From the NCBI GenBank assembly GCA_030374805.1, contig JARGSG010000265.1:62001-126000 (forward strand): 64,000 nucleotides of DNA, read 5' to 3'. Both the position numbers and the translations under genes were made by a program. Source of the stretch: Gracilaria gracilis (Eukaryota; Rhodophyta; Florideophyceae; Gracilariales; Gracilariaceae). The notes beneath the pieces are model-generated. The model did not search any database. It worked only from the letters and a program-made list of their open reading frames with translations, and had not been told where the DNA came from. Shown in pieces: positions 10,326 through 21,824 of this stretch (within the stretch, counting starts at the first letter, position 1; each line of letters opens with the position of its first letter).

Positions 10326-13115
10326 TTTCCGTTCTTTACCCATTAGCACGCAAACAAAGCTCTTCTCTTGAGTCAATACCAAGTAGTAAACCGCATTATC
10401 ATCCGAATATGTCCAAGAATTCTTCGACATCGTACTCAGGGCTTTACCTGTAAACTGCTAGGTATGTCGGAATGTTTTTCTCTGGCCTTAAGCTGTTTGC
10501 AAATGTAACCAACATGAGGGGCTTTAACTGTTCGAGGCTGAACTCGTCTGGTCCAAGCCTAGCGCCGCACGAGACCGTTTTCCGTAATGTTTGGGATCTG
10601 ATATTACCAACCAACCTGTTTTCTTCGAACGACATTCCGTGCACAAAAGGATTGGACCTGCCTCTCTTTCAATGTAAGGATTGGCGAAGGGATACGTGGA
10701 CACTTCAGAGCGCGTCATGATCTGCTTTTGAGTGTGATTGACATATTTGGTAGGTCGCTGGTTTGATTATGATTGACAGGCGGTGCATTTTTTGATATTG
10801 AAGGTAAAGAGAGGGTCCGGCGTCACCACTTTGTTTATTCCTGGACCTGCCGAGAACAACTCTGATAGCGTTTGGACTCGAAAGTTTCACGTGCAGTTTT
10901 TCGCTCTACGGCGGTTCTAATGGGGGCATGGAATTGAATGTCGTCTCTCAAGAGGTGGGCACTGGCGTGATGAAGACTTCTGATGGATCGCTCGAAGCGT
11001 CCATTTACTATGCAGAAGGGGGCATTCAAATCGATTCCGAGGAAGTCAGAATGTCGGGTTAATACACATGGTACGCAAAGGTGATTTCCAAATATTTTGG
11101 ATGATCATGAACTGTATGGGGGATGGAGCTGAACGGGCGAGAGGCAGCGCAGCAACGTCTTACTTTTTGAATGTTTTCTGAACTTTCTCTGAACTTTTTG
11201 AAACGCTAAAAAGACGTTTAAAATGTTTGAGAAGTATTTTGAACGTTTTAACGCCCGGTTCGCCAGTCAATGTAGTCTTTTTTGAGGAAAGGTGATAATG
11301 AATAATTTCCTAGTACTGGATAGCGCCAATGAAACGCATATCAAGAGACAGCCCTGACTCTGAAGATGACAATAATGTGACCATTAGGCAAGATTGCTAC
11401 ATTCTCGAAGTGCTAGGACGCATTGTAAGAATGTAAGAAGAGACTTCTCAAAGGTAGGACACCAATATTGGACATCGATAGATATATTCAAAAACAACTG
11501 GGTTCAAACTTGCATACAATTTTTATCTATACATTCGACAACTGAAATTCAATTTTGAAAACCGTTTGACCCAAATACTTCCGGGATATCTCCTGTACAG
11601 TGTTGTCGTACATTATGCACGGTGAACTAAGTTGCTTCAAACGCTGTACTAGCATTTGTCTAGAAGATGGTTGTAGAAACAATTGCTTTGCATTCGAATC
11701 TGCGTTTTTGCACAGGAACAATGAATTTGGCTTATTGTGTTCCCAAATTTTGAGCCATCCGTAATAGCTGTTTTAATCAAGCTGTTTGATTGTTATCATT
11801 GACCAAGACCAAAACGGATGAGAATGAGCTTTCGAGTTCAAGAATTTACAGCTTCCATAATATGGAGTCCATATGCGCCGACGATGGTCCTGGCTGACTG
11901 TCACGTGCGCTGCACCTTGGCGATAATGCAGTCAACAATGCAGTGTGAAAACTGCAGTGCGTTGCTGTCACACTGTGTATTGCCCACTAATTTTTGAGTG
12001 TCGGGTTTTTGAAAAGAAAGAATTGATTTTTGGGATTCCGTACACTGTGAAGCAAACGTCGCATGGATGAACTCTTATGTTTTCAGTACTTTTATCGATG
12101 TATATTTCAAAAACTTCCCGTTTTTGGATTCATTATAGTTTGAAAATGGTTCGTTTCTGCATTGTTTTGAGGCCATATTCGAGTTTTTCGCCTTCCAATT
12201 GACTGAAATACAAGGTTTCATAATAATTGGCTGAAAAAAAGCTACTTCTCAAAACCAGCCAAAAAAACTACTATTGAGTCACGAATTGCGTGTTAAATGG
12301 ATGTATACCATATCAGTGATCTGTCAAAAACTGTAATGAACAATATTGCTGCGTGCCAGATGTCCGCCGGATATGGAGCTCTGCACCCGCGAAACACCGT
12401 TTCCAAAAATTATAGAGCGTTGTCAAAAATTTTAAGGTCCACTGCGTCACCTACGTGACCACGACCGCTTCTGTGACGTTTTAGAAAAACTGCTGAAAAT
12501 ATCACAGATTGAAAACGTGTTGCTCGGTGGAATGAATATATGCGGCACATCGCAGAGGTGATATCACCTTGATTACCCTCTCTTGTAAGCAATATAAAAC
12601 TTACCAAGAAGCCTGAAAGTGCAGCAATTACACCTGGTAATTCTCCAGTGCGCTCCCCGTCGCAAAATGGCGCACTTTTGCCAGCAAAATATACTTCTGA
12701 CAGACGACTACCCACAAACTACCAGGTAGAAGCTGGTTTATGTTTCAGCTCCCATTTTGGTTCAAATCCGAGCCTCGAGAGCCCCAGACGCGCAAGAATG
12801 TCTTGCGTTTCTTTCATGTGGCACTGCGTCACTACTTTTGACGCCACAGTTTGTGCTGCAGTTCTACAGCGTTAGACGACGAGTCTGTTGTAAGAGCCTT
12901 TGGCGCAGAGTGTCATCAACCGCAGAACTTTGCGAGGCTTTGAGCGCGGCGCCTTGCCGGTCTTTGACTTGACTAATCGCCACACTTTCTTGTGCTCTAC
13001 CGCTTTTGAGTTCCAACTAAACCGGCCAGAAAAGGGTGCTTTGTGGCAGTTGTTGCGTTTTCCATAGCCGTTTTCATGCTTTGCGTGGAGCTGCTACTGC
13101 TATCGTTCGTGGCAT
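10326..13115. other. 2.8 kb without a recognisable gene
   Basis: Only short frames of 60-100 codons on both strands. Between 10444 and 11029 three adjoining minus-strand frames might be a decayed gene, but I recognise no family. The part from about 11100 to 12450 is AT-rich with many stops. No terminal repeat of the hAT element downstream was found here by eye. Confidence 0.5.
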
Positions 13116-15452
13116 ATGTCAAGCAGTCAGGATGTCATTTCACAGGGTTCGTCCTCCAATCTTCGAAAAGGGCGGAAGCGCTCTTGGTGGATGGCCGAGT
13201 GCTATACAGTCGAGCACGCCCCTGAAGGACCTCACTCTACCTTTCGGACCCGCACCACGTGCAACTATTGCACGTACGAGTCCCTGGCGGCCGTGCCGAA
13301 CGCCACCCAACTCGGTAAGCATCTTTTGGAATGCTCGGGAGTTTCGAAGGACGTGAAGGAGAGGCTACTACGTGGAAAACATTTCTCGGAGCACTACCGG
13401 AAGCTCGGAAGCACTTCAATGTGTTTCGGCGTTCCGCAAACGCCCGTCCCCAGGGCCAAACGATCGCGAAGAATAGTAGTCGATAACTCAACTGGCGTCC
13501 CTGCAAAGGGCCTGGAACCTCAGGATGGTAAGAATGATAGTTCTGAAAGCAAAGCTTTGTTTCAAAGACGTTCTCAGATGAACGATTTGCTTACCTCCTT
13601 AATTGTCGATCATATGTTACCCTTTTCCATCCTAAGCAGGCGGAAAGGCGAGGACCAGCTCTACCAGATTTTAACGCTCGCTGATCGTACCCTTGGGGAG
13701 CAAATCCCGACAGCAGAAAAAATGGGACGAAGTCACCTGGAGGCCTACCACAATCGCGTCATGGGACACGTGAAGTCCTCAATTACTTCATCATTGAAGA
13801 AGTGCTACGGCACTTTGGTGTTCGATGGATGGACTGACTCAAACACTGAAAGCGTAGTCAATGTATTGCTTTCTGTGACGGGCATGCAGCACACCAGGCA
13901 AACATTTTTTCTACGTTCTATTTACACGGGAGCGGAAAAGTGCGATGCAAATTTCTATGCAAAGGTTGTGACAAACACAATGACGGAATTTGGTAGCATG
14001 AAGAGCATTTGTGGAATAACTAGTGTTAACACTAGTGTCTGTGTGAGCGCCAAGGAAAAGATGATAGAAATGTTCAACTTTCTTTCTGCCTGCCAGGATC
14101 AAACACACATGGCAAATTTATTGATGCAAGACATTGGTTGCATCGAATGGATCCAAGAAGTACTGGAGACCGTGTCAAAGATCGTCAGCGATTTGCGTAA
14201 TCGGCCGAAGCTCTATTTCCGTTTTAAAGAGTTAAAGGAAATCCACAATAATACACTTCGAAACAACGGTTACGATGCTGCAAAGAAAGAACTGGACGAG
14301 TACGGACGATTGCTTCCGCCTCGCACAGCCGTTTTACCGGTGAAGATAGCAACTACGCGGTTTGCTAGTAGCGAAAGTATGCTTCAATCTTTTTTGAGAG
14401 GCAGAGATGTTTATAAGAAGCTCGTGACCTGCGCTGACTTCAGCGCTAATTTGTTTGGCAGTCGGAATATGGCGAGAAGAGCGTCGTTTGAGTTGGCCGT
14501 CAGTGACGACGCATTATATTCTAAATGCCTTGACATATACCACATCTTACGTATGGTTCGTCTCTACTTGCGGTACTTTGATAATGAAGGCTCCTACGTT
14601 TCAGAGGTTCTACCGGTTACTGAGAAGCTGCAGCAATGTCTTGAAGCCCTCCCACTGACACCGTTCTTTAGCGCAACGCGGAAGAGTGAAGTTCTAGATG
14701 TTTTTATTTCCCGCTTACATGGAGCGGGACGAAAGCTTCCACTACTAACACCCCTGCACTATGTTGCATTTGCGTTAGATCTGCGGAGTGCGAACGTGGA
14801 CATATCTCGTTACCACACACACATACTGCAGCACATTCGCCTTTTTGTTGCCTCCGACGTCTTCCCCCCTACACAGAAGTTTACAAGTTGTGGTGGTGAG
14901 GATGGCGCGGTTCGGAGACTATTTGAAGCGTTTACTTTTAAGCGATTGTCCTGGGAACGCAATGCCGAGGATGAAGCCATGCGTGAAACCCTTTTTGGGT
15001 ACAAGAACATGCCGGTTGCCTACTGGATTCGACATGGCGAACACTCTCTACTTCAAATGTTCGCGAAGCGAATACTGTGTGTTAGCCCATCCTAGTCTTC
15101 AGTGGAACGCAGTTTTAGCCTCCAAGCACGGATCCGTACCCCGATTCGTAATCGCCTCCACCCCGAAAAGGTGAAGCGCATGATATTTTGTGCCTTTAAC
15201 AGAAGCATTTATCATGGAACCAGGAGAGCCGAGTGGCGCGCTCCTTTAATCTATGACAATCTGTTTAGACAGCAGCCTATTTCGAACGAACCCGACGACC
15301 AAGTAATTGGCGCAGACGATGTTATGAGAGTTGATAACGGCAATATCCCAGACATTGATGACATTGAGGAAGAATTGGAGTGGGAGGATGTTAACGACGC
15401 TACGTTGCCACTCCCTGACGTGGCGGAGGTTGGTTCGCTTCTAGAAGCGTAA
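13116..15452 (+). pseudogene. hAT-family transposase with one internal stop
   Basis: One frame of about 778 codons from ATG at 13116 to TAA at 15450-15452, interrupted by a single TAG at 15093-15095. It carries a BED-type zinc finger at about residues 48-79 (CNYCTYES...HLLEC), a DUF659/RNase H-like transposase core starting FDGWTD near 13820, and, past the stop, the hAT dimerisation signature SSVERSFSLQARI with RNRLHPEKV (15096-15175). Upstream of the stop, YWIRHGEHSLLQMFAKRIL is the usual lead-in to that signature. The second catalytic Asp expected about 70 residues after DGWTD is not evident: the place reads GITSVNTSV. hAT enzymes cut and paste elements with 8-bp target duplications; I could not locate terminal inverted repeats by eye. 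The clean frame suggests recent decay or a domesticated gene. Confidence 0.8.
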
Positions 15453-15757
15453 AAGTAGAGGTCCAACAAGTTGAAGGGGCTTCTAAGTTTATTTCTTGGC
15501 AGACAATGATCTAGATATGGGAGAGTAAGTGTGGAGTCATGGCGTTCAGCTCCCGCAGCGTTCACACCAGCTTCATTGCACACAGTCCGCAGTCCTCAAG
15601 AGAAACGAGTCTCGAACAAACTACATTGGCAAAGGAAAAGCCAAACTTGAGTGCGGTAAGTGAAATCAAATCTGATCGGTATACGGAGATCTCCAGTGAG
15701 AGCTCAGCTTCGAGGCGCCAGGCCGTTGCTTTTCTTCATATGCTAAGCAATTAAGGA

Positions 15758-17718
15758 GTGGCTTTGGGACGTCAAGGCCTTTCTCTGTTCATCAACCGCC
15801 CACGCCAACAGGTTATTAGTGCTGTCAAAGGCACCGGAGCAGTGCTAATCCCTACCAACTTTCTTGGTCCTTCCAAAACCGGTCCCGAATACGAACCACA
15901 TGTTCTTGGGACAGATGTAGAAATGATCTTCCCTTTCAAGCCGGATCTAGGTCTTCGGGCGATGCATATTTTGAACGAAGGAGCTGGTGGGGAAGATGAA
16001 GTACGAAGCATAGGCCACTTCAGACTTTCTCGCAGCAATCCAAGATTAGTGTCATCCAAGAATCTTCTGGTTGAAAAGTTAAATTCAAATAGTACGTCTG
16101 GAATGAAACAGACCGACACCTCCAAGGCTTTCGAAAAGGCAACCGTATCTTCCACGAAATCTTCTGGAGCCCGTTCTCAAGAACATGAAAAACAATCCGA
16201 TGCGACAGAATCTGATGAAGTTCAAGAGAAGAAGAATAGAGGCAGTGGGTCTGGCGAGTCCAGGAAAGGGGTGCAGGATACAGTTCCACCGGAGGAAGAG
16301 ATGAAGGAAAGCTTGAAAGCACCTCAACATGATCTGGCCATTCTTGTCAAGACTACAAGAGAAGAACTTGATGGCAAGGTAGGACAAACGAATGGGTCCT
16401 TCCCCATCTTTGGAATCAACTTAGCTTAAAAAGTGTGGGCTCATCTCCATCGCATCAAAACCGAGACCGAGCGGTACGAGCATGGAAAAATCACAATCGA
16501 TCAGTTGCAAAGTCGAAACAATGATGCGCTTCTGGGCTGGGTCCATTGCAACCCACTATCGCGAAATGAATGGACTGTGCCGGAATCGATAGGAATGCAT
16601 CTCGTGTATATTTTGTACGCTCATGGTGTCATCGGTTACTATGCGGTAGATAACGGAGGAAGTGTTGAACTCGTTGCATTCGGGGAAAGCAAAGAAGCAT
16701 TGAAGACTCTGTGTCGCAAAGATTCTCTGTGAGTAGCCCGAAGGGAAAGGTTGACTCATGTTTGCGGTCCCCTTTAGATGGGGAACTGCGATACCTCTAT
16801 GACCTTGTAAAGGGGTTCAAAAGGGATGGTTTATGGCACAAGGATCGTGACTCGGACATTATCAGGGGTCTTGGCCACAACGTTCTACGGGCGCCTCGTG
16901 AATTTCTAAACTCATCATCTGCGGTCCAGCGATCTAAGAGTAGACCCATTGTGCTTGTGGCAGACTTACCACTGCAAATTCTACCATGGGAGCTGTTCTA
17001 AGATCACGTTGTTATTCGATCCCATTGTCTTCTTGACGTAATCCGTGGTCTCCGGGAAGAAGAACCGGTCGTAACATTGTCACATTATTACGGAAACGAG
17101 GACCGTGCTATTACGGCAGCTCGAAAACTAGTTCGATTCATTAGCTTCGGATCCTCCATGAGGGACTTACTGGATCTTGAGAACACTGAAGAAGCGAGTA
17201 GACAACAGCTTGCATTCCAAATCCTCCTTCGTTTGAATCACATGGACCCCACAAATCTTGTCTCGTTCCTTGACCTCGGTGGATTCCTGGATCCAACCGC
17301 TGTAGACGCTGTCGCACGACCTACAGGACAGCTGTCTTCTTCTTTGTCGCAGTCACGAAAGGATGTTAAACTTTTCGGGCTTCGCATACCAGCAAATATC
17401 GGCCGGAGGAACTGCCCGCACGTTGACATCCTTAAAGTTACTGGACTGGGTAGTGCAACAACCGCCTATCTCAAAGAAGCAGCTATGGAGTTGTTGAAAA
17501 ATCTGAACGATAACCCTTCCTCCAAAAGAGATTTGGGTGCTTTCATTCCGGTGTTTATGTTCTCGTACGCCGACCTTGTGACATCGCGGAGTTCATCGTC
17601 GAAGTGTTCTAGATGCTGCAGCAAAGCAGCGGTGGCTTTTTCCTTCATGCGCATAGTCTTTGCAATGGCGCCGAACGCCATCTTACGCACACTGTTTTCT
17701 TCACTGACGGTGTTTTGA
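15758..17718 (+). pseudogene. CHAT/separase-like protease pseudogene (tentative)
   Basis: Three adjoining pieces. 15758-16732 is one frame broken by a TAA at 16427. 16711-17718 is another frame broken by a TAA at 16999. The best clue is RPIVLVADLPLQILPWELF (16945-17001), which matches the strand-and-turn of separase and CHAT proteases, where a hydrophobic strand ends in LPWE or LPFE. Just upstream, VYILYAHGVIGYYAV followed by a hydrophobic strand looks like the N-terminal part of a CHAT domain. The catalytic His and Cys motifs were not identified, so the call rests on one motif. The first 220 residues are polar and Ser/Lys-rich (16080-16320). The last 150 bases of the second frame lie opposite a minus-strand charged frame (17466-17798), so the true 3-prime limit is unclear. 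Confidence 0.35.
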
Positions 17719-18117
17719 ATCTTGTAATGCTGCTCTATTTCAACGTGCCGTGGAAACATGTCGAATTGCTTCTCACGAAGGCGTGATATATCTTGCATAA
17801 TTTGTGGGCTGCTTCCGTTAAACGGCTGGTTCTCGGCATTGGTTAGCTCTTCTTCGGCACGATCAAGTTATTCTATGATTGAAGCCCCATAGCGACCCGG
17901 CGCTCGGTCAGCTTGCTGGTCGTCCTCATGGACCTGGGTGGTACGTCGCTAAAAATGCCCCCGTCTAGCTGCAAGTAAGCAGTAGGTCTCGAGCAGCTGA
18001 CTGGAGGAAGATTCTACCGCCGTTTCCCTGAATTTGTCCTTCTGAAGGAAGAGCTCCAACGGGGCACTGGACGAGGGTTTTTTCCAGGGTTTTCTCGGAC
18101 GGACTACACTACGGTTG
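17719..18117. other. gap without a clear gene
   Basis: No supported coding region. A charged minus-strand frame (17466-17798; contains HLEHFDDELRDVTRSAYENI) overlaps its left edge and might be the true coding strand there, but I recognise no family. Confidence 0.4.
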
Positions 18118-18515
18118 GAAGACGGTGACAGGCTACGGACTGGTTCTTGCACCTGGTTTCGCTGATGATATGAGGATTAGGTGGAAGGAAGTCGCTCATG
18201 GGGTGTTGAGTAGCCAACGTGGTACATGCGAAGCGCCTTGTCGTGGTGTGCCCCTTAGCTGACGGTCTCTAGAGGTTGAAAGAAGAGAGAAAGAAGAAGA
18301 AGGCGATAAGCGTCGGTGACGAAACGCTTTGCGGTCGGAAACACCCAAGATATCTAATACTTCTCGTTGTAACTCAGTCCGTGTAGTACAGCTACTGATT
18401 GGTGGTTAGCGATTGCGATGCAGAGGTATTATAGGTTGTTGGGTCTTTAGAAAACCCACGCGTTGAAGTTCAATAACTTCGCCGTTTCATAAATGAGAGA
18501 GAGAGAGAGAGAAGC
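18118..18515. repeat. dispersed repeat, copy 1
   Basis: Diverged counterpart of 25545-26065. Shared blocks include GGTACATGCGAAGCGCC (18222 and 25629), AAGAAGAAGGCGATAA, CTAATACTT, TATAGGTTGTTGGG, and a terminal TTTCATAAATG followed by a GA run. The copies are clearly related but differ by many substitutions and small indels, so the family is old. Both lie on the 3-prime side of minus-strand frames (18763-19191; 26751-27695), which would fit a 3-prime tail of a retroposed unit. That is inference. Confidence 0.65.
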
Positions 18516-18762
18516 CGCATACTGCTGAAGTTCGGCCACGGGTGCAAGTGTTTGATTGCTGAGGGGTTCCTGAGGAGGGGAATCGATGTTCATGGTGAGA
18601 GAATACTGACGAAGCTGGATGGAGGGAATGATAAACGAACGAAAGAACAAAGTTTACTTTCTTATTGCAATTATAATCATTCTTTGGAGAAACAGAAATG
18701 TGTAGGGAGAGCAGCATGAAAAATAAGAATGAGGTGCATGCGTTAGTACTGTGAAGTTAAGT

Positions 18763-19191
18763 TTACGTGTGATGAGGTACTGGAGTCATTTTAATACCCT
18801 TTAGCGGACCGGAGCAAATCGTTCTATTAGCAACCTTCTCGAGATCTTCCGGATTGACCCTTTTGTAAATGGCCTCACAGTAATCGAGATACAAACGCCT
18901 GAAAGAGAGACGACGAATAAAATTCAATCGTGACAAAGTCATGGGATAGCGGGTGTTTTCGTATCCTTTGATATAATTAACCATGAACAGATACTTTTGA
19001 TATGTCCATGCTTGGCGACTTTCTGCTTCCGATAAAGACATATTGTTGATATGCGCTATGTTGCTGACGCACAAATGGGTTTGAAAGTGCTCCATTTTTT
19101 CGCGAAGCTCTTCGTAGTACTGGCGTTGACGGACATCAGCATAAATGCTGTAGTAAATAGAAGTGCTCAAGAAAGTTCTCTCTGACGACAT
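18763..19191 (-). CDS. hypothetical protein, 142 residues
   Basis: Uninterrupted frame from ATG (MSSERTFLSTSIYY) to TGA. It is mostly helical in composition, with charged and aromatic residues (RQRQYYEELREKMEHFQTH, then YQKYLFMVNYIKGYEN). It has no transmembrane segment, signal peptide or recognised motif. It could be a fragment of a larger gene: the C-terminal half is Arg/Tyr-rich (RRLSFRRLYLDYCEAIYKR). The dispersed repeat (18118-18515) lies just downstream on the same strand. I do not recognise the family. The polar, non-repetitive composition argues for real coding sequence, but length alone is weak support. Confidence 0.4.
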   Translation of the reverse strand: MSSERTFLSTSIYYSIYADVRQRQYYEELREKMEHFQTHLCVSNIAHINNMSLSEAESRQAWTYQKYLFMVNYIKGYENTRYPMTLSRLNFIRRLSFRRLYLDYCEAIYKRVNPEDLEKVANRTICSGPLKGIKMTPVPHHT

Positions 19192-19668
19192 TGCTTAACA
19201 ACTCTCGTAGTCGGAGAAGTCGTCTTGCAAGACTGCTTGATCCGCTGCATCAGCGGCGTTGATCTTCAGTGCACTGCACAACACTCTCAGTCACTGGCAG
19301 CCAGTGTCAGAACTTCTGATTCAGATTCTGAATTTCAGAAGTAATGCTTACAATGTATGACGAGGGTTTCTCTGACAGGTGCGCTGCTTTCAGATTGTCA
19401 GATAACGGAAACTACGTAAACACCAGCATGAATCCTGCATTCTATTTGAATGGCGTCCGAACTGTGTACAATTTGTAGTACTATTCGCGAGAGTTTTGGA
19501 GATTTGTCACGTTCTTTGAACTGCTGGCGCATTTGCTTTTATTTTCGTTTTGAGGGCGTTACATTTGGAGCGAGCAATAAATTTTTGAGAATCGTGTTTC
19601 GCTGCTCTGCACACACTAGAAACTGCTCTTGTCCGCCGCTGGCGCTGTGGCCATGATCTTACCGTGCA
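19192..19668. other. gap without a clear gene
   Basis: No supported gene. Around 19275-19350 there are short imperfect palindromic words (CACTGGCAGCCAGTG; TTCTGATTCAGATTCTGAATTTCAGAA). The RPN1 remnant may begin in the last part, since codons resembling its repeats start near 19640. Confidence 0.35.
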
Positions 19669-20817
19669 ATGTTGAAACTGGTCTCAGTGACATCGACAAG
19701 GATATGCACGTCGGGCAGGACTTTGCGCGAGCAACGGCCCTACCGGGAGTTGAATTGGTGTCGGAAAACTTTCTACATGGAGTTTGATCCTGCTCTTGCA
19801 ACCATCCAGAATCATCTCAACTTCACGAACGCGTCAATAGGAATGAGGCCGTTGCACGCCTAGGTTTGGCATACGGTGCGACCAGAATGCGACTGTGAAG
19901 GTTCTGCTACTTCCTATACTGAGCGATAAGAATACATCCGCAGATACGGTTGCCTTGACAGCGCCCAGTCTGGGTCTGTGTTTCATCGATACGTTAGATG
20001 GGAACGTATCAATCCCACTGTTTGAGATCTTGTCAGAAAGACACAACAATGATGACGTCACCAAGGAGGCATTCTTGCCAATTTTGCTGCTGTTGGCTTT
20101 GGGCCTGTTGTATCTTGGAATGGAAGTCAAGAGGCTGCGGAGGTTATGAATGAGACAATCGCCGCAATGGTGGGAACTGATAGTATTCTTGGTCGAATCA
20201 CTTTCGTAGTGTTTGAAGTCGGTGCGTATTGCGGGTTTGGTGACGTTCGTAAGTGTCTGAAGTTTTTGTCTATTTGTGGCGAGCGTGCTTCCATCGAAGA
20301 GACAGAAAATACCACAGATTCCAACCATGAAAGTACTGCAAGGACTCAAGCTGCTGCGCAAACTGGCCCAACTGGAACGAACGCAGCTGGAAATGATTTG
20401 AATGCGAACGTATATGGAGCGCAAGAAGCAAACTTGGATGCAAAACCGTTAAGCAATGCTGAAAAAGCTCGCATTGCTTCTTCTGAACAAGCGCTGGCTG
20501 TCATGGATCTGGAAATGGTAGCCATGGGCGAGGAACGTGATGCGGAGATGTCGATAAGGGCGCTTGGCTATCTGCCGCAGGGCGGAGATCCTGTGATTAG
20601 CAAATTCGTTCCACTGGCGATAGGTTTGTTGAGCGTTAGTGACCCCAAGTTAACGCTAACAGATATGTTGTCAAAGTTCACCCATGACTCTGATATAAAG
20701 GTTTCGCATTTGGCGATAATCGGGCAGGGTCAAATTGGTGCTGGTAGTAGTAGTAAAGAGTTGCAGGCAAACTCCTCGACCGGATTTACTCGGAGACCCA
20801 GCCTTGGATTCAGATGA
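19669..20817 (+). pseudogene. RPN1: 26S proteasome regulatory subunit RPN1 (PSMD2) remnant
   Basis: Part of the central repeat region of RPN1, the large scaffold subunit of the proteasome 19S base that binds ubiquitin receptors and shuttle factors. Matching stretches in order: DPALATIQNHL with NASIGMRPLHA (19785-19862), KVLLLPILSDKNTSADTVAL then APSLGLCFI (19895-19990), LLLLALGLLYLG (20090-20125), the AYCGFGDV word (20222-20247), then NAEKARIASSEQALAV, AMGEERDAEMSIRALGYL, and PLAIGLLSVSDPKLTLTDML with HDSDI and IGQGQIGAG (20455-20745). These are the Pro/Cys-type helical repeats and linker of RPN1. The pieces lie in two frames with at least two frame changes, and both ends of the gene are missing, so this is not the working copy. 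After 20760 the frame degenerates. Confidence 0.75.
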
Positions 20818-21824
20818 AGGAGTGTTTGACGAAGCAGAGAAAGCGCCACGTTTACCTTCCTCCTACAGGACTAAGCCGTCAGTTATTGAGTTTTTGCCCG
20901 TCTCTAATCGGATGTGAGCCAATTCAATGAAGATGATGAGCAGATTTTTTGACCCCTGTGGGCTTTCTCCGAGGGAAATTGGGAGCAAGGGAGTACCTGC
21001 TTTAATTGAATCGTTACAGATTGACGCTGTGTAACTCCATGTGGTAGAGTACGATGCTACTCGACTTGAGAGTTTTGGACCAGCTGAATGTTTCGCTGCG
21101 CTGCTTAGTGAAGGGGCCGAACCGGGAACGTGGGAGATGACTGGGAAGAGTGAGAAGGTTAGATGATCACAACACGTAAAATGGGTTACACTGCGAGCGT
21201 TAACAGAAATGGACCGGTCAGAGAAGGCCATGATCGCGTTGTTTGACTCGAACATACCGATGCATGTGGTGCACCCGGGCAACGCTCGTGGATACGAAAT
21301 ATTTCTGCGGCGGAGCTCATGGAGTCGAAAGAGCTATCATTGGAAAGTTGGCTGCGAAATGATGAAGGCAGTTTCTGAGGCGAGGCATATATGGTGTTGT
21401 CCCTTGACTTGCTGAAGCGTGTATCGAAACAGGAGAAGATTTCCATTGAGTACGGTGTGGATGAGGATGCTCCACGTATGAATCAAATGTTACTTGTCAT
21501 TTCAAGAAGTATACCACACGGCACGTTGTCTCCAATTTAGAAGTCCGAAGTTGGGACTAGAAGTGAAGCGGACAGGTTTAACCCAGTTTCAGTACCATGC
21601 CAGGATGTTCATGGTGGAGCTGAGTCCAAGAACTGTGGGCTTGAGCTGCATCGGCGGTACAAGAATGGGAGAACAAAGCTCTTGGGATTCATGCAGACAT
21701 CCGTGCAGAAACTAACGAGCGTAGAATCGAACGGTAGCATGTACTGGTGGCCTGCAGAAGACGGCATCAATTCTGCGAAGATCAATGTTTTGCAGGCGGT
21801 GACGTCACCTTGCGAGGCTCGTTT
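20818..21824. other. 1 kb of degenerate coding-like sequence
   Basis: Short plus-strand open pieces such as LSLDLLKRVSKQEKISIEYG (near 21400) and a run of about 80 codons from 21540 look protein-like, but no family is recognised. They may be further remnants of the RPN1 copy or of another dead gene. Confidence 0.35.

Noticed and set aside
12750-12790. GGTTCAAATCC-like word as a tRNA T-arm; similar GGTTCGAATC words near 7470 and 62173
   Set aside because: No cloverleaf can be built around them, and two of the three lie inside the SET coding sequence.
17466-17798. Minus-strand charged frame as a separate coiled-coil gene
   Set aside because: Overlaps the tentative CHAT-like frame, has no recognised family and could be a fragment; kept only as a note.
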